NCBI GenBank assembly: GCA_964405665.1
Contig: CAYOOT010000042.1
Coordinates: 1-23,057, forward strand
Source of the DNA: CAYOOT01 sp964405665
GTDB lineage: Bacteria; Bdellovibrionota_C; UBA2361; SZUA-149; CAZDWZ01
Direction of reading: 5' to 3'
Length of the DNA: 23,057 bases
Shown here: positions 23,005 through 23,057 of the stretch, piece by piece
Position numbering within the stretch: the stretch's first letter is position 1
Layout of the letters: every line of letters starts with the position of its first letter
Program-made: the position numbers and the translations under genes
Notes under the pieces: model-generated
Told to the model about the DNA's origin: nothing
Seen by the model: only the letters and a program-made list of their open reading frames with translations
The model's database searches: none

Positions 23005-23057
23005 CAGAAATCAGAAATCAGAAATCAGAAATCAGAAATCAGAAATCAGAAATCAGA
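23005..23057. repeat. Perfect 7-bp tandem repeat (CAGAAAT)n at the right window edge
   Basis: At least seven perfect copies of CAGAAAT run to the last base. The unit is the reverse complement of the one at the left edge. The array starts just after the stop of the secreted-protein gene and is truncated by the window end. Confidence 0.95.

Noticed and set aside
1..23057. Circular replicon joined through the terminal repeats
   Set aside because: The two ends carry the repeat in opposite orientation, so they do not overlap as a direct terminal repeat. A linear contig broken at repeats fits better.

Overview
The window is AT-rich (roughly 35-40% GC by eye). It reads as one gene-dense chromosomal segment of a Gram-negative bacterium. 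Support for Gram-negative: lipoprotein and Sec signal peptides, a type II secretion GspK-like pseudopilin, a haem branch using the oxygen-dependent HemY-type oxidase, and a 6S RNA candidate and ribosomal protein L28 that both look proteobacterial. I cannot place it more precisely. Short tandem repeats and dispersed palindromes between genes fit an uncultured lineage known mainly from metagenome assembly. Both ends stop inside the same 7-bp tandem repeat, in opposite orientations, so the window is probably a whole contig that broke at the repeats.

Layout: (1) 1-3.7 kb, minus strand: sufB-sufC-sufD, the scaffold and ATPase of the SUF Fe-S cluster system, with a clear sigma70-type promoter before sufB. 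(2) 3.8-7.1 kb: a secreted HEIGH zinc-peptidase-like protein (plus strand), then on the minus strand a PRTase-like protein, a small lipoprotein, a secreted protein with five Cx7-8C hairpins and a short sugar-phosphate transferase. Two palindromic repeats lie between the PRTase-like gene and the lipoprotein gene. (3) 7.1-11.1 kb, plus strand: a structured intergenic region, ispG (isoprenoid synthesis, an Fe-S enzyme), and a large pseudokinase-TM-helical repeat protein. (4) 11.1-15.0 kb, minus strand: gamma-class carbonic anhydrase-like protein, pdhB, pdhA, a 6S RNA candidate with a near-consensus promoter, and an HDOD protein. (5) 15.3-17.5 kb: a zinc-ribbon protein (plus), then rpmB, a gspK-like gene and an unknown small gene (minus). 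(6) 17.8-21.4 kb, minus strand: hemE, hemY and an LCAT-like lipase/acyltransferase lipoprotein in an overlapping operon. (7) 21.5-23.0 kb, plus strand: trhO (tRNA uridine hydroxylase) overlapping a secreted protein of unknown function.

Most genes are housekeeping: Fe-S assembly, an Fe-S-dependent isoprenoid enzyme, pyruvate oxidation, haem synthesis, tRNA modification and translation. I see no prophage, insertion sequence, CRISPR array or defence island. The most unusual items are the degenerate heptamer (CNGANNT) repeat family at four sites, a dispersed repeat that seems to be read in frame at the start of gspK, the pseudokinase-TM-repeat protein, the five-hairpin Cys-repeat secreted protein, the 6S RNA candidate and the unexplained structured region upstream of ispG.
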